Shown: positions 14,107 through 22,336, counted from the stretch's first letter. The stretch: 24,540 nucleotides of DNA from an uncultured Collinsella sp. (GCA_900552755.1 USAY01000015.1:1-24540); one strand, 5' to 3'. The notes: a model not told the origin generated them from the sequence alone. Made by a program: numbers and translations.

Positions 14107-15540
14107 CTAATTCCAAGACTGTTGATGCTCTTCGTAGGTTTGCGAGAAGTACTCCTCGTCCTGCGTAATGTAGAAATACAGGTCATCGGAGTCGGTCGGC
14201 TCAAGCGTGGCCTTGAGTGCCTCGAGCGACGGAGAGCAGATGGGCGTGGGCGGCAGGCCCTCATGCTTATAGGTGTTATACGGGCTATCGCTCTGCAGGT
14301 CATCGGCGGTAACCTCGCCACCGGTGACATACATCATGGTCGCATCGCTGTTGAGATAGCGCAGACCGTCGAGCTTGCCGGCAAGGCGGTTGTAGAAGAC
14401 CGAGGCCACGTGCGCACGTTGATCGGCGTTGAGGCCCTCGCGCTCAACGATAGAGGCCAAGTTGACGATGTCGTAGTCGGACATCTCCACACCATAGCGC
14501 TCCTTGATCTTGGCTTCGCAACTCGCAAAGTCAAGCGACTTGTACTCGGTCTTAAACTGATCGAGCATAGCGCGAATCACGTCATCGACCGTCGGCGAAT
14601 CGCCCAACGAATAAGTCTTGGGGAACAAGAAACCCTCAAGCGAGTCGTTGGCGGCGCCCTTAAGGAAGCTATAGTCGTCCACGTAGTTGGAGGCCTTAGC
14701 CTGGTTGAGGAAGTCTTCCTTAGAGATGCCATCGTAGGCCTGGGCCACACGGTCGGCGACTTGATCGACCGTCAGGCCCTCAGGGATAGTTAGCGCATTG
14801 GAGCCCGCGTTGGGACCTTCCATGAGCTGCTGAACAACCTTGGTCGCGTCCATGAGTGTGGTGAACAAATAGGTACCAGGCTTGAGCGACATATCGGCGT
14901 TGAGCTTTTTCACCGCCGCATAGTAATCCTTGGGATTCTCGACGATATGGTTCTCGGAGAGAATCGAGGCGATCGTATCGCCCGAAGCACCGTCGGGAAT
15001 GGTTACCGTAACCTGCTGACCAGCCGTGACCTTCGTATCCTCACCGGCAAAGAAGCCCTTGACGGCCGGCACGACAAAGAAAACGATCGCGACAAGCGCA
15101 AGCACCGCCACCACAACGCCGATGATCATGGGAACCGGAGAGCTCTTCTTTTGAGCACCGCGACGAGTATGCGTGTTGTAGCTCGAGCGGGTCGCCGGAG
15201 CAACGCCATGCGAACCGCGGGCGTGATGAGAATGCGATTGGGGGGCCTGCGTTCGCTGGGTAGGTGCCTGCTGCTTAAAGCGGGTACCGCCTGCAGGCTG
15301 GGCCGTACGAGCAGTGGGCTGCTGAGCCGCGTGAGAAGCCGGATGCTGAACCGAACGAGCAGAAGGCTGCTGACCCGTCCGTTGAACAGGTTGGGCCGAA
15401 CGAGAGAAGGACTGCACCGGGCGCGCGGCAGGCTGAGCTGCGCGCTGCGTCGGCTGTGCCGGACGCTGGCCAGGCTGGGCAGGGCGCGACGCCGGCTGAC
15501 GTGTACGATTCGGCTGGCGCGGATCGGAAGCACTAGGCAT
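14107..15540 (-). CDS. mltG: Endolytic murein transglycosylase MltG
   Basis: Cleaves nascent glycan strands at the outer face of the membrane, setting glycan length during wall growth. The 477-residue protein has a long cytoplasmic N-tail (1-135) rich in Gln, Pro, Arg and Ala, one membrane helix (about 137-160), a LysM-like stretch (about 170-230) and the YceG catalytic domain, with the Glu of ASIVEREG at about residue 366 as the likely catalytic residue. The ATG at 15540 has GAGGAGG six bases upstream and overlaps ruvX by 8 bases. Order ruvX-mltG-yqeG-aroK follows the common Gram-positive order. The tail is unusually repetitive. Confidence 0.95.
   Translation of the reverse strand: MPSASDPRQPNRTRQPASRPAQPGQRPAQPTQRAAQPAARPVQSFSRSAQPVQRTGQQPSARSVQHPASHAAQQPTARTAQPAGGTRFKQQAPTQRTQAPQSHSHHARGSHGVAPATRSSYNTHTRRGAQKKSSPVPMIIGVVVAVLALVAIVFFVVPAVKGFFAGEDTKVTAGQQVTVTIPDGASGDTIASILSENHIVENPKDYYAAVKKLNADMSLKPGTYLFTTLMDATKVVQQLMEGPNAGSNALTIPEGLTVDQVADRVAQAYDGISKEDFLNQAKASNYVDDYSFLKGAANDSLEGFLFPKTYSLGDSPTVDDVIRAMLDQFKTEYKSLDFASCEAKIKERYGVEMSDYDIVNLASIVEREGLNADQRAHVASVFYNRLAGKLDGLRYLNSDATMMYVTGGEVTADDLQSDSPYNTYKHEGLPPTPICSPSLEALKATLEPTDSDDLYFYITQDEEYFSQTYEEHQQSWN
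15286..15501 (-). repeat. Degenerate QP/R-rich repeat in the N-tail of MltG
   Basis: Residues 14-85 repeat units of the form R-x-A-Q-P-x-x-R about every 7 to 12 residues. The DNA also looks repetitive (CGGGCTG, GCTGAGC and TGGGC variants recur). Such tails are disordered and basic; they may bind partners or the inner membrane surface. Unit length varies, so it is not a clean tandem array. Confidence 0.6.
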
Positions 15541-15961
15541 GCGAAACCTCCTCGTTTTTACGATCGAGCCACGTCTGCAAAAAAAGACTGGCGGCAATCA
15601 TGTCGATCTTGCCCCTCATCTGCTTTTCGTTGAGGCCCTGCTCGCGCAGGATATGCTTGGCCTCTTGCGAGGACAGACGCTCGTCCTCAAACTCCAGCGG
15701 AAGATCGAGCTCGTCGGCAATCTTTTGCGCCACGGCGGCAACGCGCTCGGCTTGGGGGCCGAGCTCACCGGCCATGGTCAGGGGACGTCCGCTTACCAGG
15801 ATGTCGGGCTCATAGTCTTCGACCAGGTAGCGGAACGTCTTGGCCATACCGGTGACCTCGGCGGCCGGGAGCACCTTGACGGGCATCGCCATCTTGCCAT
15901 CACGGCTCGAGACGGCGATGCCAATCCTGGTCTCCCCTATGTCCAGCGCAAGCGCGACCAC
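15533..15961 (-). CDS. ruvX: RuvX/YqgF-family nuclease (putative Holliday junction resolvase, pre-16S rRNA processing)
   Basis: The 142-residue RNase H-like protein begins VALALDIGETRIGIAVS with the catalytic Asp (DxG), and continues with a Glu in EDERLSSQEA and the late Asp in KIDMIAASLFLQTWLD. These are the three acidic residues of the family. YqgF is needed for 16S rRNA 5' maturation in E. coli and has been reported as a resolvase in others. It starts 17 bases after alaS and overlaps mltG by 8 bases; alaS-ruvX-mltG is a frequent order. Confidence 0.93.
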   Translation of the reverse strand: MVALALDIGETRIGIAVSSRDGKMAMPVKVLPAAEVTGMAKTFRYLVEDYEPDILVSGRPLTMAGELGPQAERVAAVAQKIADELDLPLEFEDERLSSQEAKHILREQGLNEKQMRGKIDMIAASLFLQTWLDRKNEEVSHA

Positions 15962-15978
15962 AGTGACTTCTTAGATTC

Positions 15979-18636
15979 TTAGGCGCCGAGCGCGGTCTTG
16001 GCGGCCGCGAGGGCATCGGCGATGCCGGCAGCATTCTTGCCACCGGCCTGGGCCATGTTGGGACGGCCACCACCGCGACCGTCGACCAGACCCGCGATCT
16101 GCTTGATCACATTACCGGCGTGGAACCCGGCCTTCACGGCGTCATCGGAGCCGGCAGCGAGCAGGGCCGGAGTGCCCTTCTCAGTCACGCTGGCGACGAC
16201 ACAAGCGACAGGGCCGGCGACCTTCTGGTGCACGGTATCCCATACGTTGCACAGGTCGGCAGCCTCAAGGCCCTGGAGCTCAGCAACAACGAGCTTGTAG
16301 CCATTCAGCTCGACAGCACCCTCGATGGCGCTGGAGATCGCATCGGAGGAGCCACCAGTGAGCGCCTTCTTGAGCTTGTTGGACGTCTCGCGCAGCTCGG
16401 CCTGCAGGTTCTCCACGCGGGCGGGAACCTCGTCGACGCGGCACTTGAGCGCAGCGGCGGCGGCGTCAACGAGCGCCAGGCGGTCGGCCATGTAGTCGAG
16501 GGCACCCTTAGAGGTCACGGCCTCGATACGGCGGACATTGGAGCCCGTGGAGGACTCGGAAATGATCTTGAACAGGCCAATCTCGGCGGTATTGGCGGCA
16601 TGAGTGCCACCACAGAGCTCGCGGGAGAACGGCTGGTCCTCGGCGCCCACGGAGACGACGCGGACAACATCGCCGTACTTCTCTCCAAACAGAGCGACAG
16701 CGCCGGCAGCCTTAGCCTCGTCGATGCCCATGACACGGGTCACAACCGGCTTGGAAGCGAAGATCTGCTGGTTGACCAGGTCCTCGACAGCCTTGAGCTG
16801 CTCGGAGGACAGGGCCTCGAAGTGCGTGAAGTCAAAGCGCAGGTGCTCGGGCGTCACCAGCGAACCGGCCTGGGAGACATGCTCGCCCAGGACCTGCTTA
16901 AGGGCGGCGTCGAGCAGGTGGGTGGCGGTGTGGTTGCGGCGCAGGAAACCACGGCGCTCGGCGTCGAGCGCGGCGGTCACGGTAGCACCGACGGTCAGCG
17001 TGCCCTCGGCAACGTGGGCGACGTGAGCATACAGGCCGTTGTGGTTCTTGGTATCGGAAACGGTCAGCGAAACGCCCTCGGCGGAAAGCTCGCCGGCGTC
17101 ACCCTGCTGGCCGCCCATCTCGGCGTAGAACGGGGTGCGGTCGAGCACGACCTCGACGTTCTCGCCGGCGGCAGCGGACTCGACGGACTCGCCGTTGCGA
17201 ACGATGGCGACAACCTTGGCACCCTCGATCGCATCGTTGTCATAGCCGTCGAATTCGGTCGCGGCGACCTTGTCGGAAAGCTCGACCCACACGTCGTTGA
17301 AGCTGCCCCAGGCATCGCCCTTGACGTTGGCACGAGCGCGGGCCTTCTGGTCCTCCATGCAGGCGGTAAAGCCGTCCATGTCGACATCGTGGCCAGCGGT
17401 GCCCGCGATCTCGACGGTCAGGTCGATGGGGAAACCAAAGGTGTCGTGCAGCTTAAAGGCAACATCGCCCGGAAGCACAGCACCCTCGGCAAGCGCTGCC
17501 AGGGCCTCATCCAGGTAGACGCGGCCGTTGTCGAGCGTCGTGGAGAAGCGCTCCTCCTCGGAGGCGACAATACCCTTAACGAGCGCGACGTTCTTGAGCA
17601 GCTCGGGATAGGCCTCGCCCATCTGAGCGTTAACCTCGTCGATGAACTTGGTCAGGAAGGCGCCCTCGATGCCCAGCAGGCGGCCGTGGAACACGGCGCG
17701 GCGGAGCAGGCGGCGCAGGACGTACTCGCGGCCCTCGTTACCGGGCAGGATGCCGTCCGAGATCATAAAGTCGACGGCACGGGAGTGGTCGGCGATGATG
17801 CGCAGGGAGCGGCTAGCGCCGGAGTAATCGTCGGCGTCATAGGTCTTGCCGCTGATCTCCTCACCGAGCTTGATGAGGTGCTGCATCAGATCGCCGTCGT
17901 AGTTAGCGGTCTTGTGCTGCATGATGGCGGCCATGCGCTCAAGGCCCATGCCCGTATCGAGGTTACGGTGCGGCAGCTCCGGCATGGAGCCGTCCTCCTG
18001 GCGGTCGTACTGGGTAAAGACGAGGTTCCAGAACTCCAGGAAGCGGTCGCAGTCGCAGCCAGGCTTGCAGTCGGGGCTGCCGCAGCCGACCTCCTCGCCC
18101 ATGTCAAAGTAAATCTCGGAGCACGGGCCGCAGGGGCCAGTGGGGCCAGCGGCCCAGAAGTTGTCGTCCTCGCCCAGGCGGGAGATGTGGTCCTCAGCAA
18201 CACCCAAAGAACGCCACACGTCGTGGGTCTCGTCGTCCTCGGTAAAGACGGTGAAGTACAGGCGGTCGAGCGGCAGCTTGAACTCCTTGGTGATGAGCTC
18301 AAAGGCCCAGGCGCAAGCCTGCTGCTTGGAGACGCCGCCAAAGGAGAAGTCGCCGAGCATCTCGAAGAAGGACAGGTGACGGCCGTCCTCGCCGATGCAA
18401 TCGATGTCGTTGGTGCGGACGCACTTCTGGCAGGAGATAGCGCCGATCTCCTTCATGGTCTTCTTGCCCTGGTAGTACTCCTTAAACTGGTTCATGCCGG
18501 CGTTGGCAAGCAGCAGCGAAGGATCGTCAGGGACGAGGGACGAAGAAGGATAGAGCTTAAGACCGCGCTCCTCAAAGAAGTTGAGGAACTTGGAGCGAAT
18601 CTCGGCCGTAGTCATTGACGGGTAGTCAGCACTCAT
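15979..18636 (-). CDS. alaS: Alanyl-tRNA synthetase
   Basis: Charges tRNA-Ala and removes misactivated Ser and Gly. The 885-residue protein is full length. It has the class II catalytic domain (about 10-250; start MTTAEIRSKFLNFFEERG, TGPCGPCSEIYFD, FLEFWNLVFTQY), the tRNA-recognition domain, the editing domain with zinc site HTATH (about 565-570) and CGGTH (about 675), and the DHHA1 C-terminal domain ending in the Gly-rich GGRPNMAQAGG. I choose the ATG at 18636 with GAGGAG nine bases upstream. The open frame reaches 18726, but those extra residues cover the promoter region. It is probably the first gene of the block leading to aroK. Confidence 0.97.
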   Translation of the reverse strand: MSADYPSMTTAEIRSKFLNFFEERGLKLYPSSSLVPDDPSLLLANAGMNQFKEYYQGKKTMKEIGAISCQKCVRTNDIDCIGEDGRHLSFFEMLGDFSFGGVSKQQACAWAFELITKEFKLPLDRLYFTVFTEDDETHDVWRSLGVAEDHISRLGEDDNFWAAGPTGPCGPCSEIYFDMGEEVGCGSPDCKPGCDCDRFLEFWNLVFTQYDRQEDGSMPELPHRNLDTGMGLERMAAIMQHKTANYDGDLMQHLIKLGEEISGKTYDADDYSGASRSLRIIADHSRAVDFMISDGILPGNEGREYVLRRLLRRAVFHGRLLGIEGAFLTKFIDEVNAQMGEAYPELLKNVALVKGIVASEEERFSTTLDNGRVYLDEALAALAEGAVLPGDVAFKLHDTFGFPIDLTVEIAGTAGHDVDMDGFTACMEDQKARARANVKGDAWGSFNDVWVELSDKVAATEFDGYDNDAIEGAKVVAIVRNGESVESAAAGENVEVVLDRTPFYAEMGGQQGDAGELSAEGVSLTVSDTKNHNGLYAHVAHVAEGTLTVGATVTAALDAERRGFLRRNHTATHLLDAALKQVLGEHVSQAGSLVTPEHLRFDFTHFEALSSEQLKAVEDLVNQQIFASKPVVTRVMGIDEAKAAGAVALFGEKYGDVVRVVSVGAEDQPFSRELCGGTHAANTAEIGLFKIISESSTGSNVRRIEAVTSKGALDYMADRLALVDAAAAALKCRVDEVPARVENLQAELRETSNKLKKALTGGSSDAISSAIEGAVELNGYKLVVAELQGLEAADLCNVWDTVHQKVAGPVACVVASVTEKGTPALLAAGSDDAVKAGFHAGNVIKQIAGLVDGRGGGRPNMAQAGGKNAAGIADALAAAKTALGA

Positions 18637-18682
18637 AGAGGGAATCTCCTCGGTTTCACATCGAAACAGTTCAAACATAACG

Positions 18683-18710
18683 ATATTACCATCCCGCCGC
18701 GCCTGTGCAA
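18683..18710 (-). promoter_or_regulatory. Putative alaS promoter
   Basis: On the minus strand TTGCAC (18705-18710) and TAATAT (18683-18688) are 16 bases apart, 46 bases before the alaS ATG. The -35 box overlaps the T-tract of the preceding terminator, a compact arrangement. I see no T-box motif in the short leader. Confidence 0.45.
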
Positions 18711-18738
18711 AAAAGAGGGTCGCCAAACAGCGACCCTC
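18709..18738 (-). terminator. Intrinsic terminator upstream of alaS
   Basis: Read on the minus strand: GAGGGTCGC, loop, GCGACCCTC (perfect 9-bp stem, 6-base loop), then T6. It would stop transcripts arriving from the sigma factor/AI-2E operon, after they have run antisense through the small plus-strand gene, and so insulates alaS. Confidence 0.8.
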
Positions 18739-18792
18739 CAGCGAAAGTGCACGTTATTTAGTACTGCGCGATCCTTTGAAAAAGGACTGCTG

Positions 18793-18798
18793 TATAAT
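18793..18798 (+). promoter_or_regulatory. -10 box of the small membrane gene
   Basis: A perfect TATAAT lies 32 bases before the ATG at 18831. TTGAAA at 18776-18781 is only 11 bases upstream, too close for a normal -35, so the promoter may need an activator or rely on the -10. Confidence 0.45.
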
Positions 18799-18830
18799 TG
18801 CATATAAGATTCACCCGAAAGGAGCGATCG

Positions 18831-19070
18831 ATGAAAAGCAAACGATTTGTCCTGAATGCACTTCTGGTTGTAGCACTTTTAGCGCTCTTAGCCTTCTCAT
18901 GCTGGTACGCAAACCAACCATCATTTGGATACGTATTGTATACAGTAATGTCCGGCGATAAGGCTTATTACACTCTACGCGCAATTGACGTTCTCTTTTT
19001 CTATGTAGCCGGCCCCTTATCAATCGCTTTGGTCGCGTTTCTTGTCATTTACAACTTCAAGAAACGTTAA
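18831..19070 (+). CDS. Small two-helix membrane protein, function unknown
   Basis: I do not recognise this gene. It encodes 79 residues: a basic start (MKSKR), a hydrophobic helix at about 7-27 (with a Cys near 24), a short outside loop with several Tyr, a second helix at about 52-74 and a basic end (FKKR). It would sit in the cell membrane with both ends probably inside. AAGGAG lies six bases before the ATG, and a perfect TATAAT is upstream, so it looks expressed. It is the only plus-strand gene between two minus-strand blocks, and it is visibly richer in A and T (about 40-45% GC by eye) than its neighbours, which may mean recent acquisition. It could be an accessory, toxin-like or immunity-type protein, but nothing in the sequence decides that. 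Confidence 0.7.
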   Translation: MKSKRFVLNALLVVALLALLAFSCWYANQPSFGYVLYTVMSGDKAYYTLRAIDVLFFYVAGPLSIALVAFLVIYNFKKR

Positions 19071-19076
19071 TAGAAC

Positions 19077-20489
19077 CTATTTAGAATCCGAATCGTCCAT
19101 GGAGCCGTCGATGCCGGTTTTGGTTTCGTCGTTCATATTGAAATCGTCGTCTTTGGCGAAGGGATTCTTGAAAAAGCCCGTAGCATCGGGCTGAAGGCCC
19201 GAGAGCTTCATCCAGGGATTATCGAGCTCGGGTTTGGGCATGGCCTGGGCCTCGGGCGCGGTCTCGTTGCCGATGAGCTCGGACTCGTAGATGAAGGTGT
19301 CGTCGCCGAGCGCGTCGTAGGCGGCGACCGGGTTGCCATCGGCATCGCGGTACGGTGTGCCCTTAAACACGGCGCCGTCATAGGCCACAAGCTGGCGGCC
19401 GGTCTCATTCTCGAAGTAGTACACGAAGATACCCTTGAGGGCCGCACATAGCGGGATGGCAATAATCATGCCGATGGGGCCCATGAGTGCCGAGCCAATA
19501 ACGAGCGCCGTGAGGCTCATGATGGGATGCACCTGCACCGAGCTCTGCATAACCTTAGGCGAAATCACGTTATCGGTGACGTTTTGCACGACCATCGTCA
19601 CGATGAGCGTCCATAACGCCAACATGGGACTGAACATGAAGCCGAGTACCGTGGCGATTGCTGCGCTCACCCAGGGACCGACGACCGGAACCAAATGCAT
19701 GATGCCGGTAAAGATAGCCATGAGCGCCGCATACGGATGACCGATGATCAAAAAACCGATAAAGGCGAGGAAACCACCGCAGATGGACGTCACGACCATA
19801 CCGCGCATGTAGCCGCCGACAGAGCGAGAAAGGATGGCGACCATAAAGCGGTACGAGGTCTCCTTCTCCTGACCGATGATGGTGCAAATCTCGTGGTGCA
19901 TGCGAGGGTAGTCGAAGGCCATCCAGTACGCAAGCACCAGACCAAGGAAGATCACGAACAACTGCGAGGCCGTATTGGTGATGAGCGGGAACACACCGCG
20001 GCCAAGCTCGGCAGCAATCTGAGACACATACTTCGATGCCACGGCAACCAGCGACGAAAGATTATCGTCCAGATACTCCTTGAGCGGCGTGTTGTTGAGC
20101 GTCTTGGCATGCGAGATCATCTCATTGAGATCGCCACCCGCAACACGAAGCTGCTCGGGCAGGCGGCTCAGGACTTCCATGATCTGACCAAAGAGAATCG
20201 GCGACAAGATGCAAACGACACCGACGAGCACGGCAACAACAACAATAAGCGCGATAAGCGAACCGATGCCGCGATTCACGCCATGGTGCTCGAGCCAGTT
20301 GGTGATCGGGGACATCACAAAGGCAATGATGGAACCAACGGCGAGAAACTCGATAACCGGCGCCAGGATGCCCATAAGGTTAAAGATGACAGCGGCGATG
20401 ACAATGCAGCCGACAACAGCCCAAATGCGAAGCGTCAGAATGCGGGTGTCGCGCAGCACGCGATCGGTTTGTTGGGGGTGTTCACTCAT
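19077..20489 (-). CDS. AI-2E family transporter (PerM/YdiK-like permease)
   Basis: A 470-residue polytopic membrane protein with the family's seven to eight helices. The hallmark region is present: IGHPYAALMAIFTGIMHLVPVVGPWVSA, then QNVTDNVISPKVMQSSVQVHP and ALVIGSALMGPIGMIIAIPL. The family was named for autoinducer-2 export, but members include Na+/H+ antiporters and permeases of unknown substrate. The last 100 residues are a hydrophilic acidic tail, longer than usual. It overlaps the sigma factor gene by 4 bases (20486-20489), so the two are probably co-translated and the permease may belong to the stress response. Confidence 0.88.
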   Translation of the reverse strand: MSEHPQQTDRVLRDTRILTLRIWAVVGCIVIAAVIFNLMGILAPVIEFLAVGSIIAFVMSPITNWLEHHGVNRGIGSLIALIVVVAVLVGVVCILSPILFGQIMEVLSRLPEQLRVAGGDLNEMISHAKTLNNTPLKEYLDDNLSSLVAVASKYVSQIAAELGRGVFPLITNTASQLFVIFLGLVLAYWMAFDYPRMHHEICTIIGQEKETSYRFMVAILSRSVGGYMRGMVVTSICGGFLAFIGFLIIGHPYAALMAIFTGIMHLVPVVGPWVSAAIATVLGFMFSPMLALWTLIVTMVVQNVTDNVISPKVMQSSVQVHPIMSLTALVIGSALMGPIGMIIAIPLCAALKGIFVYYFENETGRQLVAYDGAVFKGTPYRDADGNPVAAYDALGDDTFIYESELIGNETAPEAQAMPKPELDNPWMKLSGLQPDATGFFKNPFAKDDDFNMNDETKTGIDGSMDDSDSK

Positions 20490-21277
20490 GAACGAATCAT
20501 CACTCCGTCGGGGTCGATCTTGTCCTGAATCTTCTTAAGCGTGCGGCGCAGCAGACGCGAAACCTGCACCTGAGAAATACCCAGCTTCTTGGCGATCTCG
20601 ATCTGGGTCATGCCCTTCACAAAGCGCAGCTCGATCACCTCGCGCTCGCGCGGCGAGAAATCGCGGATGGCTTCCTCGATCACTAGGCGGTCATCGGTAA
20701 AGTCGAGCTCGTTGTCGTCGTCGGCGTAACGGTCGAGAATCGAAGGGGCATCGTCGGAATCGGACGCACCAGGAGCCTCGATGGGCACCGAGGTATAGGC
20801 CGAAGACGATTCCATAGCCTCGAGGACCTCATCGACAGTCACATCTAGATACTCAGCGATCTCCTCAACCTTGGGCGAACGCTGCAGCTCGTTGGTAAGT
20901 TTGTCAGTAGCCTGGTTGACCTTGGCCGAGAGCTCCTGCAGACGGCGCGGTACGCGCACGCTCCACCCCTTGTCACGGAAATGGCGTTTGATCTCGCCCA
21001 AGATAGTGGGTGTCGCAAACGTCGTGAACTCGAGTCCGCGCTCGGGGTCAAAGCGGTCGATAGCCTTGAGCAGGCCCAAATAGCCAACCTGCATCAGATC
21101 ATCGAGCGGCTCGCCGCGGTTCTTAAATTTGTTGGCAAGAAACCTTACCAGGTTCATATGGGACATGACGAGCTGCTCACGGGCGTCCGGATCACCGGTC
21201 TCCTTGTAACGACGAAACAGCTCGCGGGTTTTCTCCTTGTCCCAAGCGGTCTTGCCGCTCCGGGAACGTTCGGTCAT
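20486..21277 (-). CDS. SigB/SigF-type alternative sigma factor
   Basis: A 263-residue sigma-70 family group 3 factor, containing regions 2, 3 and 4. Region 2 includes NLVRFLANKFKNRGEPLDDLMQVGYLGLLKAIDRFDPERGLEFTTFATPTILGEIKRHFRDKGWSVRVPRR; region 4 is FSPREREVIELRFVKGMTQIEIAKKLGISQVQVSRLLRR. The sequence matches the SigB/SigF/SigG subfamily that runs general-stress or sporulation programmes. An RsbW-like gene lies 1 base upstream (stop at 21279), the usual anti-sigma pairing. An RsbV anti-anti-sigma gene is not in the window. It is likely to be autoregulated, but I found no clear GTTT/GGGTAT promoter. Confidence 0.93.
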   Translation of the reverse strand: MTERSRSGKTAWDKEKTRELFRRYKETGDPDAREQLVMSHMNLVRFLANKFKNRGEPLDDLMQVGYLGLLKAIDRFDPERGLEFTTFATPTILGEIKRHFRDKGWSVRVPRRLQELSAKVNQATDKLTNELQRSPKVEEIAEYLDVTVDEVLEAMESSSAYTSVPIEAPGASDSDDAPSILDRYADDDNELDFTDDRLVIEEAIRDFSPREREVIELRFVKGMTQIEIAKKLGISQVQVSRLLRRTLKKIQDKIDPDGVMIRS

Positions 21278-21278
21278 A

Positions 21279-21656
21279 TTAGATATCCGCCTTGAGGTCG
21301 AGGGAAAGCGTCAGGGGCGCCGTAGTCTTTTCGTAGGAGTCGCACACGCTCGCGAGGATGAGCTCGGCATACACCGCAGCCTGGTCGTCTTCATCGACCG
21401 TAGCCTGGTCGCCAAAGGTAATAGTCATGCCAACGTGGGTCTCATCGACATCGAATTTGATGGTGATGTCATCGCAGTCGACCGCGGTGCAACCAAAGAT
21501 GAAAGCCTCCTCAGCAGCCATGCGGATGTCCTCGATGCGATCGACAGACATAGAGCACAGGGCACCAACGTTGGCTGCCGTCATGCGCACAAGGCGAGCG
21601 AGACGCGGGTCACCGGCAACGGTCAGCGTGATAGGGCAGGTTGCTTCGCTACTCAT
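21279..21656 (-). CDS. RsbW-like anti-sigma factor, apparently lacking ATP-binding residues
   Basis: A 125-residue protein with the RsbW/SpoIIAB layout: an N-terminal strand, the helix RLARLVRMTAANVGALC, then SVDRIEDIRMAAEEAFIFG (residues 37-55), where the family has the N-box E...N. Here the Asn position is Phe54, and the Asp-x-Gly-x-Gly box is replaced by FGDQATVDEDD with no later GxGL lid. So it may bind the sigma factor without kinase activity. It is only 1 base upstream of the sigma gene. The ATG at 21656 has AGGAG seven bases upstream and overlaps the DUF948-like gene by 8 bases. The longer frame to 21764 is overlap only. Confidence 0.72.
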   Translation of the reverse strand: MSSEATCPITLTVAGDPRLARLVRMTAANVGALCSMSVDRIEDIRMAAEEAFIFGCTAVDCDDITIKFDVDETHVGMTITFGDQATVDEDDQAAVYAELILASVCDSYEKTTAPLTLSLDLKADI

Positions 21657-22236
21657 CGCAGGACTCCTCAGAGGTCTCGGCGGGCGTATAGGTGTAATAC
21701 TGAGCCGGCTTGGATACAGACTTCTGACCATCATCGTCGCCCGCGGCGGCCTCGTCCTCGCCAATCAAGACGCGCTCGGTCGGCTGCTCGGCTTCTTCGG
21801 CGGCAGCGGAAAGCTTGCGCTCGGCTTCAGCTGCAGGAGCCTTCACCTTATTGAAGAGCTTCTGCACAGCACCGGCGGCAGAGTCGGTCACGCTCGACAC
21901 AGCATTGCTGGCCTCGGCCATGCTGCCCGTAACCTCGGAAATGTCGCGAACCACGGCTTCGACCTCTACGAGATTGGAGGTAAGGGCATCAACTGCCGTC
22001 TTGCTCGACTTAAGCAGCGGCTCCATCTGGGCAAGCGCCGGCGTAAGCTCATCGACAGCGCCATCGAGCTTCGCCACCACAGGCTGAGCCTCGGCGATGG
22101 TGTTGTTGAGGTCGTTCACGATCTTATCGAGCGAGTCAACAACATTGCGGGTCTTGCGCAGGGTAAGCGCGAGCTCAGCGATGGCCCACACGCCGGCAAC
22201 GGCGAGCAGCAGCAGGGCGATTTGAATGGGACTCAT
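21649..22236 (-). CDS. DUF948-like (YoxC-type) membrane-anchored coiled-coil protein
   Basis: A 195-residue protein with one N-terminal membrane helix (about 4-22, MSPIQIALLLLAVAGVWAIA) followed by a long alpha-helical region (about 30-140) resembling DUF948/YoxC and methyl-accepting-type coiled coils: repeats of LxxxVDxLxxxLxxVxxxV spacing. The last 60 residues are acidic and Ala/Glu-rich, ending with Tyr-rich SKPAQYYTYTP. YoxC is controlled by SigB in Bacillus (from memory), which fits its place just before the sigma operon. The ATG at 22236 follows GGGAGG. Function is unknown. Confidence 0.8.
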   Translation of the reverse strand: MSPIQIALLLLAVAGVWAIAELALTLRKTRNVVDSLDKIVNDLNNTIAEAQPVVAKLDGAVDELTPALAQMEPLLKSSKTAVDALTSNLVEVEAVVRDISEVTGSMAEASNAVSSVTDSAAGAVQKLFNKVKAPAAEAERKLSAAAEEAEQPTERVLIGEDEAAAGDDDGQKSVSKPAQYYTYTPAETSEESCDE

Positions 22237-22336
22237 ACAAGCCTCCCAAAGGAATCGATATACAGACGGTTTCCATGGTACCCCAAAGGGGACCGAACAT
22301 GCCATGAGCAGCAACGTGGGACAAAATTATCAGCAG

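Noticed and set aside
16120..18618. An 832-codon open frame opposite alaS
   Set aside because: It is produced by the codon bias of alaS. No RBS or family match; alaS is complete with all motifs.
18660..18775. A T-box or other tRNA-sensing leader for alaS
   Set aside because: The leader after the predicted promoter is only about 40 bases, and the hairpin ahead of it is a plain terminator of upstream transcripts; I saw no T-box core motif.
22270..22300. A SigB-like promoter (GGGTAC) upstream of the DUF948-like gene
   Set aside because: The nearest GTTC is only about 9 bases upstream, far from the 12-15 base spacing of known SigB/SigF promoters; the sequence also forms a small GGTACCCC/GGGGACC hairpin.
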